From Pseudomonadota bacterium (GTDB taxonomy: Bacteria; Pseudomonadota; Alphaproteobacteria; Acetobacterales; Acetobacteraceae): a stretch of 64,000 bases of DNA. A program made the position numbers and the translations under genes. Of the stretch, positions 56,962 to 64,000 are shown in pieces; within the stretch, counting starts at the first letter, position 1, and every line of letters begins with the position of its first letter. The DNA is taken from NCBI GenBank assembly GCA_021845985.1, contig JAJZES010000043.1, positions 186,001 to 250,000 of the forward strand. Reading direction: 5' to 3'. The notes under the pieces are model-generated. The model was not told where the DNA came from. It was given only the letters and a program-made list of their open reading frames with translations, and made no database searches.

Positions 56962-57978
56962 ATGAAGCGCCTGCACAGGGTTGTCGCCGTCGTCGTGATG
57001 CTGGGGTGCATCGCCGCCGCCTCCGGGAGGCCGGGAACGGCCTGGGGCGACGAGCCGGCGAAGCCGACGCTGATCAGGGTCGGGATCATCAACGCGGCGT
57101 CGTCGGCGACGCTGTGGGCGCTGCCGACGCTGGCGAAGAAATACAATTTTGAAGTGCAGGAGGCGACGTTCCAGCGCTACTCCGACGCGCGCACCGCGCT
57201 TGCCGCCGGCGACATCGACGTCGCCAATGTCGGGCCGCAGGACATTGTGCTGGCGCTCAGCCAGGGTGTCAAAAGCATCGTCGCACTGGCCGGCGTCGCA
57301 TCCGGCGGCAACTGCATGGCAGTCCGCAAGGGCGAAGACGTTGCCGACTGGGCGGCGCTGAAGGGCCGCACGATCGGCGTCGGCGCCGGCTCGATCTCAT
57401 GGTTGATGTTCGCCGCCTCGGTGCAAGACAACAACGTCGATTACGCCACGCTGAAGACGGTCAACATCGTCGGCGGCGGCACCACCTATGTGAAGGCGCT
57501 GCAGGACCGGCAGATCGACATGATGGTGGTGTGGGAACCCTTCTGCGCCATGGCGATCAACGCAGGGTTCGCCCAGTATCCGACGATCAACCACCATAAT
57601 TCCGCGGCCTTCGGCAACATCGATGGGGTGATCGCGGCGACGCGCAGCTTCGTCACCAAAACCCCGGATGTGGCCGATCGGTTCATGCAGGCCTATGTCG
57701 AGCTGGTCACGACCTTCCAGGCCGACAAGCAGAAATGGACCGATCTCTATGCGCAGCGCGCCGGCATCGACCCGAAGCTGGCGGCGGCGTCGGTGCAAAA
57801 CTCGCGCCTGCAATACGAGTTCTCTGCGGCGCAGATGGTGAAGATGGCGAAGTTCCTGGCGGCAAGCGGTATCGCCGCGCGCGACGTGTCGGCCGAACTG
57901 CCGCAATACATCGACTACGGACCGTTGATGAAGGCGACCGGCAAGACCGAGGCGCAGTTGAGCGCCGGGCCGCAGTAG
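56962..57978 (+). CDS. ABC transporter substrate-binding protein, NitT/TauT type
   Basis: A 338-aa periplasmic binding protein with an N-terminal signal (VVAVVVMLGCIAAASG). The mature part reads LIRVGIINAASSATLWALPT, RYSDARTALAAGDIDVANVG and MMVVWEPFCAMAINAGFAQY, characteristic of nitrate/sulfonate/taurine/thiamine-precursor-type binding proteins (SsuA/TauA fold). GGGGGG precedes ATG 56962. The permease GTG starts immediately after its stop. Ligand is probably a small N- or S-containing organic compound (inference). Confidence 0.9.
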   Translation: MKRLHRVVAVVVMLGCIAAASGRPGTAWGDEPAKPTLIRVGIINAASSATLWALPTLAKKYNFEVQEATFQRYSDARTALAAGDIDVANVGPQDIVLALSQGVKSIVALAGVASGGNCMAVRKGEDVADWAALKGRTIGVGAGSISWLMFAASVQDNNVDYATLKTVNIVGGGTTYVKALQDRQIDMMVVWEPFCAMAINAGFAQYPTINHHNSAAFGNIDGVIAATRSFVTKTPDVADRFMQAYVELVTTFQADKQKWTDLYAQRAGIDPKLAAASVQNSRLQYEFSAAQMVKMAKFLAASGIAARDVSAELPQYIDYGPLMKATGKTEAQLSAGPQ

Positions 57979-58788
57979 GTGATCGCAGGCGCCGCGCGCC
58001 GGCTGCGCGGAGCGCGATCGCTTGCCCTGCCCGTCCTGCTGTTCACGCTCTGGCAGGTCGGGTCATCGATGGATTGGCTGCCCGAGGGCATCGTCCCGTC
58101 GCCGGAGGCGGTGGCGCGGTCATGGCGCACCTGGATTTTCGGCGCCGCCACACGCAGCCTGTCGCCCTATTCCGGCACCTGGTCCGGCGCGGTGCTGCAT
58201 TCCGCCGAGCGGGTGATCGAGGGCTTCGGCCTCGCCACGCTGATCGGCGTGCCGCTGGGACTGCTGATCGGCTGGAGCCGGCGGACCTCTGACCTCGTTG
58301 ACCCGACCATCCAACTGTTCCGCCCGGTGCCGATCACCGCCTGGATCCCATTCGCCCTCGCCTTTTTTGGCATCTACGACGCCAGCGCCATCTTTCTTGT
58401 CGCCCTGGGCGCGTTCTTTCCGATCGTCGTCAACGCCACGCAGGGCGCGCGCGACATCGATATCCTGCTGCTGCGCGCCGGGCGGATGATGGGCGCCAGC
58501 CGCGCAGTCGAACTGCGCAGCATCGTGTTTCCGGCGGCGATGCCCTCCATCTTCACCGGGTTGCGGCTCGGCGTCGGTGTGTCATGGACCGCGGTGATCA
58601 TCTCCGAGATGGTCGCGGTGAAGTCCGGCCTCGGCTATGCGCTGTGGGACGCCTATTACGTCGGCCGGATGGACATCTGCGTCGCCACCATGATCTCGTT
58701 CGGGCTGCTGGGCTTCCTGTCGGATCGCCTGATTCTGCTGTGCTGGCGGTATGCCGCGCCATGGCGGCGGATTGGCGCGAGCCGATGA
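57979..58788 (+). CDS. ABC transporter permease, NitT/TauT (SsuC) type
   Basis: A 269-aa inner-membrane permease with about six hydrophobic segments. It contains ERVIEGFGLATLIGVPLGLL, PTIQLFRPVPITAWIPFALA and the EAA-type loop LRAGRMMGASRAVELRSIVF ahead of PAAMPSIFTGLRLGVGVSWT, as in SsuC/TauC. The GTG start abuts the preceding stop codon with no spacer; its end overlaps the ATPase gene by 4 bases. Confidence 0.92.
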   Translation: MIAGAARRLRGARSLALPVLLFTLWQVGSSMDWLPEGIVPSPEAVARSWRTWIFGAATRSLSPYSGTWSGAVLHSAERVIEGFGLATLIGVPLGLLIGWSRRTSDLVDPTIQLFRPVPITAWIPFALAFFGIYDASAIFLVALGAFFPIVVNATQGARDIDILLLRAGRMMGASRAVELRSIVFPAAMPSIFTGLRLGVGVSWTAVIISEMVAVKSGLGYALWDAYYVGRMDICVATMISFGLLGFLSDRLILLCWRYAAPWRRIGASR

Positions 58789-59567
58789 CCGCCGCCATTG
58801 AGATCGCCGAGGTGTGGAAGCGGTTCAACCGGGCCGGTCGCGACGTCGATGCGCTGCAGGCGATCTCTCTGACCATCCAGGCCAATGAGTTTGTGGCGAT
58901 TCTGGGTCCGTCCGGCTGTGGGAAGTCCACCTTGCTCAACATGGTCGCAGGCTTCGACCACCCGACCAGCGGCGCCGTCAGGGTCAATGGCGAGGCGGTG
59001 ACGGCGCCGTCGCCGCGCCGGGGCGTGGTGTTTCAGGAGTCGGCGCTGTTCCCGTGGTGCTCGGTGCTGGACAACGTGACGTTCGGCGCCCGCCAGCAGA
59101 AGCGGCGGCCGGCCGAATACCTGCCCAAGGCCGCGGCGATCCTTGAGCAGGTCGGCCTTAGCGCCTTCGCCGCCCACTACCCGGCAGAACTGTCGGGCGG
59201 CATGAAGCAGCGCGTCGGCCTCGCCCGGGTGCTGCTGATGGCCCCGCAGGTGCTGCTGATGGACGAGCCGTTCGGCGCGCTGGACGCGCAGACCCGCAGC
59301 CTCATGCAGGAACTGCTGCTCGAGGTCTGGGAACGCAACCGGCAGACGGTGCTGTTCGTCACCCACGACATCGACGAGGCGCTGCTGCTGGCCGACATCG
59401 TCTATATCATGACGGCGCGGCCGGGCCGGATCAAAGCGGTGCTGAGCATCGATCTGCCACGGCCGCGAACGGTCGCGGTAACGACGCTGCCGGGGTTCAG
59501 CGAGATGAAGACGCAAATCAGGGCGCTGATCCGCGACGAAGCCGTGCGGGCCTCGACGGAGGTGTAA
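58785..59567 (+). CDS. ABC transporter ATP-binding protein, NitT/TauT (SsuB) type
   Basis: A 260-aa ATPase. Walker A is ILGPSGCGKSTLLNMVAGF (about residues 42-60), Q-loop VVFQESALFPWCSVLDNV, signature LSGGMKQRVGLARVLL, Walker B VLLMDEPFGALDAQTR and switch His VLFVTHDIDEALLLAD. Completes the importer encoded from 56962. The last gene before a decayed accessory zone. Confidence 0.95.
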   Translation: MTAAIEIAEVWKRFNRAGRDVDALQAISLTIQANEFVAILGPSGCGKSTLLNMVAGFDHPTSGAVRVNGEAVTAPSPRRGVVFQESALFPWCSVLDNVTFGARQQKRRPAEYLPKAAAILEQVGLSAFAAHYPAELSGGMKQRVGLARVLLMAPQVLLMDEPFGALDAQTRSLMQELLLEVWERNRQTVLFVTHDIDEALLLADIVYIMTARPGRIKAVLSIDLPRPRTVAVTTLPGFSEMKTQIRALIRDEAVRASTEV

Positions 59568-59848
59568 CGCGGCTCCGATCGGGCGGTGCCTGGCCAGGGT
59601 TTCAGAAACGCCAGGTGTCGCGAAGGACCGCCGTACCGTTTTCGCTGCACTGCACGCTACGCACATTGAGCGCGCGACCCCGTGAAAGCCGCCGCGGTCG
59701 CCGTGGCAGAGAAAATCGCCTCGGCAATGGTCGGCAGGGCCGGTAACGCCGCAGAGGCCAAGTCTGTCGATCGGACGTCTGACTCTGGCGCGTTGCCCGC
59801 TCGCCGAACGGAACGGAGGATTTTGCTTTATCGTTGCCGGCTGGACTG
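59568..59848. other. Non-coding or eroded stretch
   Basis: No supportable gene. Short frames exist but none shows family features. It separates the ABC operon from the restriction-like remnants and probably belongs to the decayed zone. Confidence 0.4.
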
Positions 59849-60394
59849 TCACCTCAAGGTCAAGCGACCAGCCCGACTCATGCTCCCCCACCGTCTCCGC
59901 AGCGTGCGGATCGTCAGATCAGAGTGCGACAATCCAAGGTGGCGGAGCTTAGTCTGCGCCAGCGCCATGCGCTCGGGCAACCTGATCCGATCCCGTTGCG
60001 CGTACCAAGCCTCCTATGCCTCCCGAACCCGATCGGGGCGATCGGGTTCTCGCACCGACATTACCTGCCGACCGGTGCAGAGGCGCACGTTACGATCCTC
60101 GCCCTGCGCCAGCCGCAGGCGATATTGGCGGCCGAGGTACAGGTGGGTTTCGCCGCCAACATTCTGACGGGCCGGAGACCGCGGCATGAACTGGGCGAAA
60201 TACGCCTGCTGCCGGTCGATCCACGGCAGGCGGGCGACAATCCGCTGCTCGATTTATGCCAACGGCGTGTCATGCGGCGCCGATACCTCCACCGTGCCGT
60301 CCGGCAACACCGATCTTGTGAGGGTCTTGCGGTCGGCGAAGCTCACGCGGCAGGCAAGGCTTCCGCTGCGATGGACGACCTGCCGCTCGTGCAT
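59849..60394 (-). pseudogene. Remnant of a YgjP/DUF45 (M48-type) metallopeptidase gene
   Basis: Read from ATG 60394 on the minus strand, one constant frame runs 182 codons to a TGA at 59849, broken by two in-frame stops (TAA at codon 47 and a later TAG). The reading VLPDGTVEVSAPHDTPLA, WIDRQQAYFAQFMPRSPARQ, NVGGETHLYLGRQYRLRLAQ and LRRRWGSMSRAGRLTL is the N-terminal two-thirds of a YgjP-like peptidase. The HExxH zinc site, expected after this point, is gone. Such genes often follow hsdR in type I restriction operons, and here an HsdR-like tail sits directly upstream. Confidence 0.7.
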
Positions 60395-60395
60395 G

Positions 60396-60720
60396 TCAGC
60401 GCGGGAGACGATGGCGGGCGATCCGCATAATCCGCTCTATCAAATCATCCATGATCGCGGGCGTCAGGGACCGCCATGCTTCCCCTTGACGACGTCGCAG
60501 AGATAATCATCGAGGTCGTTGACGATGGCCTTCTGGACGCCAAGATTTCCAATCCAGTCCGCGATCCTGTGCTGCGCAATAATCGTAAGGGCATTGGCCG
60601 CGAAGGCGGCAGCGATGTCGGATAGCTGGCGTTCGATCCGTCCGCCGACCTGACGAACAACCTCCAGGCCGACACCAAAGAATGCAGTGGCCACCGGGTT
60701 GTCCCTTACCGCCGCGGGCA
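60396..60720 (-). pseudogene. Remnant of a type I restriction HsdR-like C-terminus, frameshifted
   Basis: Minus-strand reading gives DNPVATAFFGVGLEVVRQVG, NALTIIAQHRIADWIGNLGV, QKAIVNDLDDYLCDVVKGKH, then after a frameshift near 60470 LTPAIMDDLIERIMRIARHR LPR to a TGA at 60396, one base before the metallopeptidase ATG. The pattern W-x-x-x-x-x-VQ-x-x-(x)-x-DDYL, then a helix ending in IARHRL, resembles the end of HsdR/DEAD-type restriction helicases. Identification is from memory of the family tail and is moderate. Confidence 0.45.
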
Positions 60721-60852
60721 GATCCGAGGTCTTTGGCGTGGACAACCCGCTCGCCGCCGGCGGCGACAGCCTCCAGGCGCCCTCCGGGAGAGGCGCCGAC
60801 ACGGATCTCGGACAGGTCGGCCAGAATCGGCATTTTCGGACACACCCAGGCG

Positions 60853-61023
60853 ATGGGGGTCAAAGCAGTGCCGCGTCAGACGTCCGTCCAGAGAAAAACT
60901 TTCGCCAATGGCGCCGCCACGGTGGCGCTGCATCTGGCCAGTTGGCTGCGCTCCGTCATCGATCCCGCCGACGCGCCGATCGCCTCCCGCCCGGCGCGCC
61001 GCCGGACGCACGCGGACGCCTGA
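60853..61023 (+). pseudogene. Duplicated 3' fragment of a Hint-domain gene
   Basis: A 56-aa frame whose last part reads ATVALHLASWLRSVIDPADA PIA, almost identical to the C-terminus of the intact Hint protein ending at 63548 (ASVALHLASWLRYVVDPADA PIA). DNA identity between about 60911-60998 and 63442-63529 is high. Upstream of 60911 the match stops, so this is a truncated copy or the tail of a deleted paralogue, lying 5' of the intact gene as a direct repeat. Confidence 0.75.
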
Positions 61024-61100
61024 CCATTCCATAGCGAACGATTTACTGGCGCAGCGCATCCGATGCGTGGCAAGAATCGTTGCTGTGTCGTGGGGAGCCG

Positions 61101-63548
61101 ATGATGGGCACGCAGATCGTATCGAGTGGCCAGAGCTTCGTCGCATCGACCTTGATTTCCGGCATCGCCGTCTCGGCCGGCGGCACGCTGGACGTGGTTG
61201 CCGGCGGCACCATCGAGAATCTGGTGGAGCAGATCGGCGGCGTGGTCAGCGTCACAAGCGGCGGCGAGGTCAGCGGGTCGCAAATGTTCGGACTGTTGAC
61301 CGCCGTGATCGCCGGCGGGTTGGTGGTTGCATCCGGCGGGGTCGTCAACGGCGCCGAACTGGGCGGCAGCCTGACGGTTTCCGACGGTGGCCTTGCCAGT
61401 GGCGTCAGCATCGTCGGCGGCAGCGAGACCGTGCTGTCCGGCGGCATCGACAGCGGCGCGACGCTGACCAGCAACGGCGCGTTCCAGGTGTTGGCCGGCG
61501 GCGTCGCGGTGGACACGCTGGGGCCGCCGACCGCCCCGGCGGTGGCCGTCATCGGCTCCGGCGCGGTCGAATCGGTGACCGCCGGAAGCACGGTGAGCGC
61601 CCTGATCCTCTCGGGCGGCGACATGTCGCTGGCCGCGCAGGACTCCGCCGTCCGGGTGCTGATCATGGCCGGCGGCTCGCTCGGGGTCGCCGGCGGCGGC
61701 AGCGTCACGGATGCCTATGTCGTGTCAGGCGGCCAGATGACGGTGGGTTCGGGCGGGGTCGCGATCGATGCGGCTGGCAGCGCTGGCGGCAGCGTCACCG
61801 TGGCCTCTGGCGGGCAATTGCAGGCCGTTCCGGGCGGCGGCATCACGGTCAGCACCACCAGCGGCACCTTCGTCAATTTCGCCGCCGCCGTGGTGACGCT
61901 GCAGGACGGCGCCAGCATGACGGTCGCCAATGGCGCCAGTGCCGGCGTGGTGACGGTGCAGAGCGGAGCGTCGCTGACCGTGCAAAGCGGCGGTGCGGTC
62001 TTCGGGATGCTGCTCGACGCCGGCGGCCTGGTCAACGTCGCCGCCGGTGGCGGTGTGGACGCCGTCACAATCTCCTCGGGCGGCAATCTCTCCCTCGGCG
62101 CCGGCGCCTTCGCGCAGTTGCCCGTGCTGTCCGGCGGCGGGCTGATCCTCGGCAGCGGGGCGTCGGCGAAGGAAGTCGCGGTCGGACCGGGCGGCATCGC
62201 CCTGGTCGAGAGCGGGGCAACAGTGGATGGCGCCGGCGTGTCCGGCGGCAACAACGGCGTGGTCATCGATCCCGGTGCCGTGGTGCTGGGCGGGCTGGCC
62301 TTCGCCGGCTTCGGCGGGGTGATCGAGATCAGCGGCACCACGCTGCCCAACGTGCCGCTGGTCAGCTTCGGGCCGGGCGATTCCGTCCTTCTGCCCGACA
62401 TTCCGTTTGACCCCAGCGGCAGCATCAGCAGCGCCGGCAACGTGCTGAGTGCCACCGAGAACGGCCAGACCTACACCTTCAACCTGCTCTCCTCCGGGAT
62501 CGGCGCTAATCCGCTGGACATGGTCCCGACGGCCGTCGGCAGCGGCACGATCATCCGGGTCGCCTGCTTCGCCGAGGGCACGCGCATCGCCACCGACCGC
62601 GGTGGCGTGGCGGTCGAGGCGCTGCGCGTGGGCGACCGCGTGCGCACGCGCGGCGGGCGGATGCAGCCGGTGGTCTGGCTGGGCCATCGCGCGGTCGATT
62701 GCCGGCGCCATCCACGGCCGCAGGATGTGCTTCCCGTGCGCATCGCCCCGCACGCCTTCGGGCCGGACCGGCCGCGGCGCACCCTCACGCTGTCCCCCGA
62801 CCATGCGGTGTTCGTCGGCGGCGGGCTGATCCCGGTGCGCTATCTGCTCAACGGCGCCTCGATCGCGCAGGTGGCGGCAGATCGGGTCCGCTACTGGCAT
62901 GTCGAACTGGCGCGCCACGACGTGCTGTTGGCCGAGAACCTGGCCTGCGAAAGCTATCTCGACACCGGCAACCGCAGTGCCTTCGCCGCTGCCGGCACGC
63001 TGATCGACGCGCATGCCGACTTCGCGCGCGGCAGCGGCGACCGGCCGGGCTGCGCGCCGCTGGTCATGGCCGGGCCGGCGCTGGCGCGGGCACGGGCGCG
63101 GCTGATCGCGCGGCTGCTGCCGCTCGGCTGGCGCATCACCGCCGACCCCGGCCTGCACGTCACCTGCGACGGCCGGCCGCTCGCCGCCGTCACGGCGGGG
63201 ACGCTGCTGCATCTGGCCCTGCCGGCCGGCGCCCGGCGGCTGGTGGTGCGCTCGCGCACCACCAGCCCGGCCGATCTCGACCCCGGCAGCGACGACCGCC
63301 GCCGGCTCGGCGTCGCGCTGCGCGGGCTGCGGCTGGACGGGGCGGCGCTGGCGACGGACGATGCGCGGCTCGCCGCCGGCTGGCACCCCGCCGAGCCGCA
63401 ATGGCGCTGGAGCGACGGCGCCGGCACCATCGACGTGCGCGGCGCCGCCAGCGTGGCGCTGCATCTGGCCAGTTGGCTGCGCTACGTCGTCGATCCCGCA
63501 GACGCGCCAATCGCCGCCAGCCCGGCGCGCGCGCAGTCCAGGAGCTGA
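61101..63548 (+). CDS. AIDA-type repeat protein with C-terminal Hint_2 domain
   Basis: An 815-aa protein. Residues about 5-450 are a beta-helical passenger made of short repeats with recurring V-x-S/A-GG (for example VSAGGTLDVVAGGTIENLVE and LTVSDGGLASGVSIVGGSET). A Hint (hedgehog/intein) module starts near residue 489 with CFAEGTRIATDRGGVAVEAL, then GDRVRTRGGRMQPVVWLGHR, LTLSPDHAVFVGGGLIPVRY and SYLDTGNRSAFAAAG. Such proteins are frequent in Acetobacteraceae; Hint may self-cleave to attach or release the passenger. No autotransporter barrel is present, nor a clear Sec signal. ATG 61104 has better spacing to GGGGAG and is an alternative start. Confidence 0.88.
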   Translation: MMGTQIVSSGQSFVASTLISGIAVSAGGTLDVVAGGTIENLVEQIGGVVSVTSGGEVSGSQMFGLLTAVIAGGLVVASGGVVNGAELGGSLTVSDGGLASGVSIVGGSETVLSGGIDSGATLTSNGAFQVLAGGVAVDTLGPPTAPAVAVIGSGAVESVTAGSTVSALILSGGDMSLAAQDSAVRVLIMAGGSLGVAGGGSVTDAYVVSGGQMTVGSGGVAIDAAGSAGGSVTVASGGQLQAVPGGGITVSTTSGTFVNFAAAVVTLQDGASMTVANGASAGVVTVQSGASLTVQSGGAVFGMLLDAGGLVNVAAGGGVDAVTISSGGNLSLGAGAFAQLPVLSGGGLILGSGASAKEVAVGPGGIALVESGATVDGAGVSGGNNGVVIDPGAVVLGGLAFAGFGGVIEISGTTLPNVPLVSFGPGDSVLLPDIPFDPSGSISSAGNVLSATENGQTYTFNLLSSGIGANPLDMVPTAVGSGTIIRVACFAEGTRIATDRGGVAVEALRVGDRVRTRGGRMQPVVWLGHRAVDCRRHPRPQDVLPVRIAPHAFGPDRPRRTLTLSPDHAVFVGGGLIPVRYLLNGASIAQVAADRVRYWHVELARHDVLLAENLACESYLDTGNRSAFAAAGTLIDAHADFARGSGDRPGCAPLVMAGPALARARARLIARLLPLGWRITADPGLHVTCDGRPLAAVTAGTLLHLALPAGARRLVVRSRTTSPADLDPGSDDRRRLGVALRGLRLDGAALATDDARLAAGWHPAEPQWRWSDGAGTIDVRGAASVALHLASWLRYVVDPADAPIAASPARAQSRS

Positions 63549-63589
63549 CTGTCGTGTCTTGAACCAGACGGAAGCTTCACGGTGGGGCG

Positions 63590-63790
63590 GATTTGTGCCA
63601 GCCGGTGTGCATGGCACAGACCGTCGGCCCCATCGTCCGCACCCATCGCCTGCAGCCGCACCGCATCAGAACCTTCAAGAAATCCAACGATCCGACCTTC
63701 GCCACGGCACGGCACCCCCCCCTTGTTCGCCGCCCTCAATGTCCTCAACGGGACCGTCGTCGGGCGCTGCATCCGGAGATCGACGCACTC
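63590..63790 (+). pseudogene. IS630-family transposase remnant
   Basis: One frame reads MAQTVGPIVRTHRLQPHRIR TFKKSNDPTF, the DNA-binding linker region of IS630 transposases. A second frame then gives PLFAALNVLNGTVVGRCI, which is also IS630. The stretch between, carrying the first catalytic Asp (DEKSQ region), is deleted and the frame is shifted, so it is inactive. Confidence 0.7.
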
Positions 63791-63830
63791 GCCAAAATCA
63801 GCCATCTGCCCGTAGCGTCTGATTGAATCA

Positions 63831-64000
63831 CAACCTGGCGACTTTCTGCGCCGCTGCCTGCCGTTCGCCCACCGCATCCCGGGCCATGACACGCTCAACG
63901 ACATCGTCAATGCCAGCGACGGCAAAACCTCGCGGCGCAGCCACGACCGGGCGCACGATCGCCATCCGCCGGACCTGGTCTCCGCCTGGGCCAGCGGCCA
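63831..64000 (+). pseudogene. ISAs1-family transposase remnant, running off the window
   Basis: From 63837 the frame reads GDFLRRCLPFAHRIPGHDTL NDIVNASDGKTSRRSHDRAH and later LVSAWASG. It matches ISAs1-type transposases: FLPxxHGIPSHDTLND and IDGKTSRRS, then LHLVSAWA. The roughly 50 residues that normally separate NDV(F)NA from (A)IDGK are missing, so this is an internally deleted copy. It directly abuts the IS630 remnant and continues past the window end. Confidence 0.7.

Noticed and set aside
60464-60863. Two overlapping minus-strand frames of about 110 codons taken as separate small genes
   Set aside because: They make better sense as one frameshifted HsdR-like tail ending at 60396.
61101-63548. 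Calling the Hint gene an intein-containing gene
   Set aside because: There is no host-protein C-terminal extein or homing endonuclease; the layout matches Hint_2 surface-type proteins instead.

Overview
The window is GC-rich, densely packed bacterial DNA with many ATGA/GTGA start-stop overlaps. Its gene content points to an alphaproteobacterium: a Cpa/Tad pilus locus, hemC-hemD-mitofilin-like-hemY, tsaD-rlmJ-gpsA, sdhE-mfd-recG, and a Hint_2/AIDA-repeat surface protein of the kind common in Acetobacteraceae. Rhodospirillales/Acetobacteraceae is the best guess, inferred from protein character only. No rRNA, tRNA or CRISPR array was seen.

Layout. (1) 1-6651: 3' part of a Tad/Flp pilus operon (secretin, CpaD-like lipoprotein, CpaE, CpaF, a 37-codon bridging ORF, TadB, TadC, TPR lipoprotein), then a GT87-type membrane glycosyltransferase and a GST. 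(2) 8539-10934: a maleate isomerase/Asp-Glu racemase-family enzyme divergent from a BoxR-like HTH-shikimate kinase regulator, then a decayed IS5-family transposase. (3) 10935-20945: a regulator made of two fused TetR units, divergent from a three-subunit molybdenum hydroxylase and a complete Liv-type ABC importer. (4) 20993-34444: mostly core genes (xylA, hemY, mitofilin-like, hemD, hemC on minus; tsaD, rlmJ, gpsA on plus), a possibly acquired SDH/Clp-fold protease, murJ, a YqaA-type membrane protein and an ALDH7-type dehydrogenase. (5) 34647-43058: two coupled unknown proteins, a 55-aa charged protein, mfd, sdhE, recG. (6) 43278-49260: a GldA/F/G-DUF4340 ABC module, a NUDIX hydrolase, an atypical SDR and an ABM-family protein. 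(7) 49794-59567: a catabolic-looking region with MarR, VOC and TetR proteins, two MaoC-fold proteins, a RidA-like protein, a PaaK-like CoA ligase, a nitronate monooxygenase, DUF1330, a nitrilase-superfamily enzyme and a NitT/TauT-type ABC importer. (8) 59568-64000: a decayed accessory zone with remnants of a type I restriction-like operon, a duplicated tail of the Hint gene, an intact AIDA-repeat/Hint protein, and IS630 and ISAs1 transposase remnants.

How the parts may work together. In region 3 the importer and hydroxylase look like one uptake-plus-hydroxylation unit for an unidentified heterocyclic or aromatic substrate. In region 7 a TTGAC-N6-GTCAA palindrome lies upstream of the TetR gene and again in the divergent promoter of the DUF1330/nitronate monooxygenase and nitrilase/ABC operons. 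This suggests a single TetR-controlled regulon that imports an N-containing organic compound, hydrolyses it and activates it with CoA. Several members lack family catalytic residues (second MaoC, RidA, nitrilase Lys, the SDR of region 6). The tandem TetR and the region-7 regulon are the best candidates for something undescribed. Functions are inferred from recognisable family motifs; no database search was possible.
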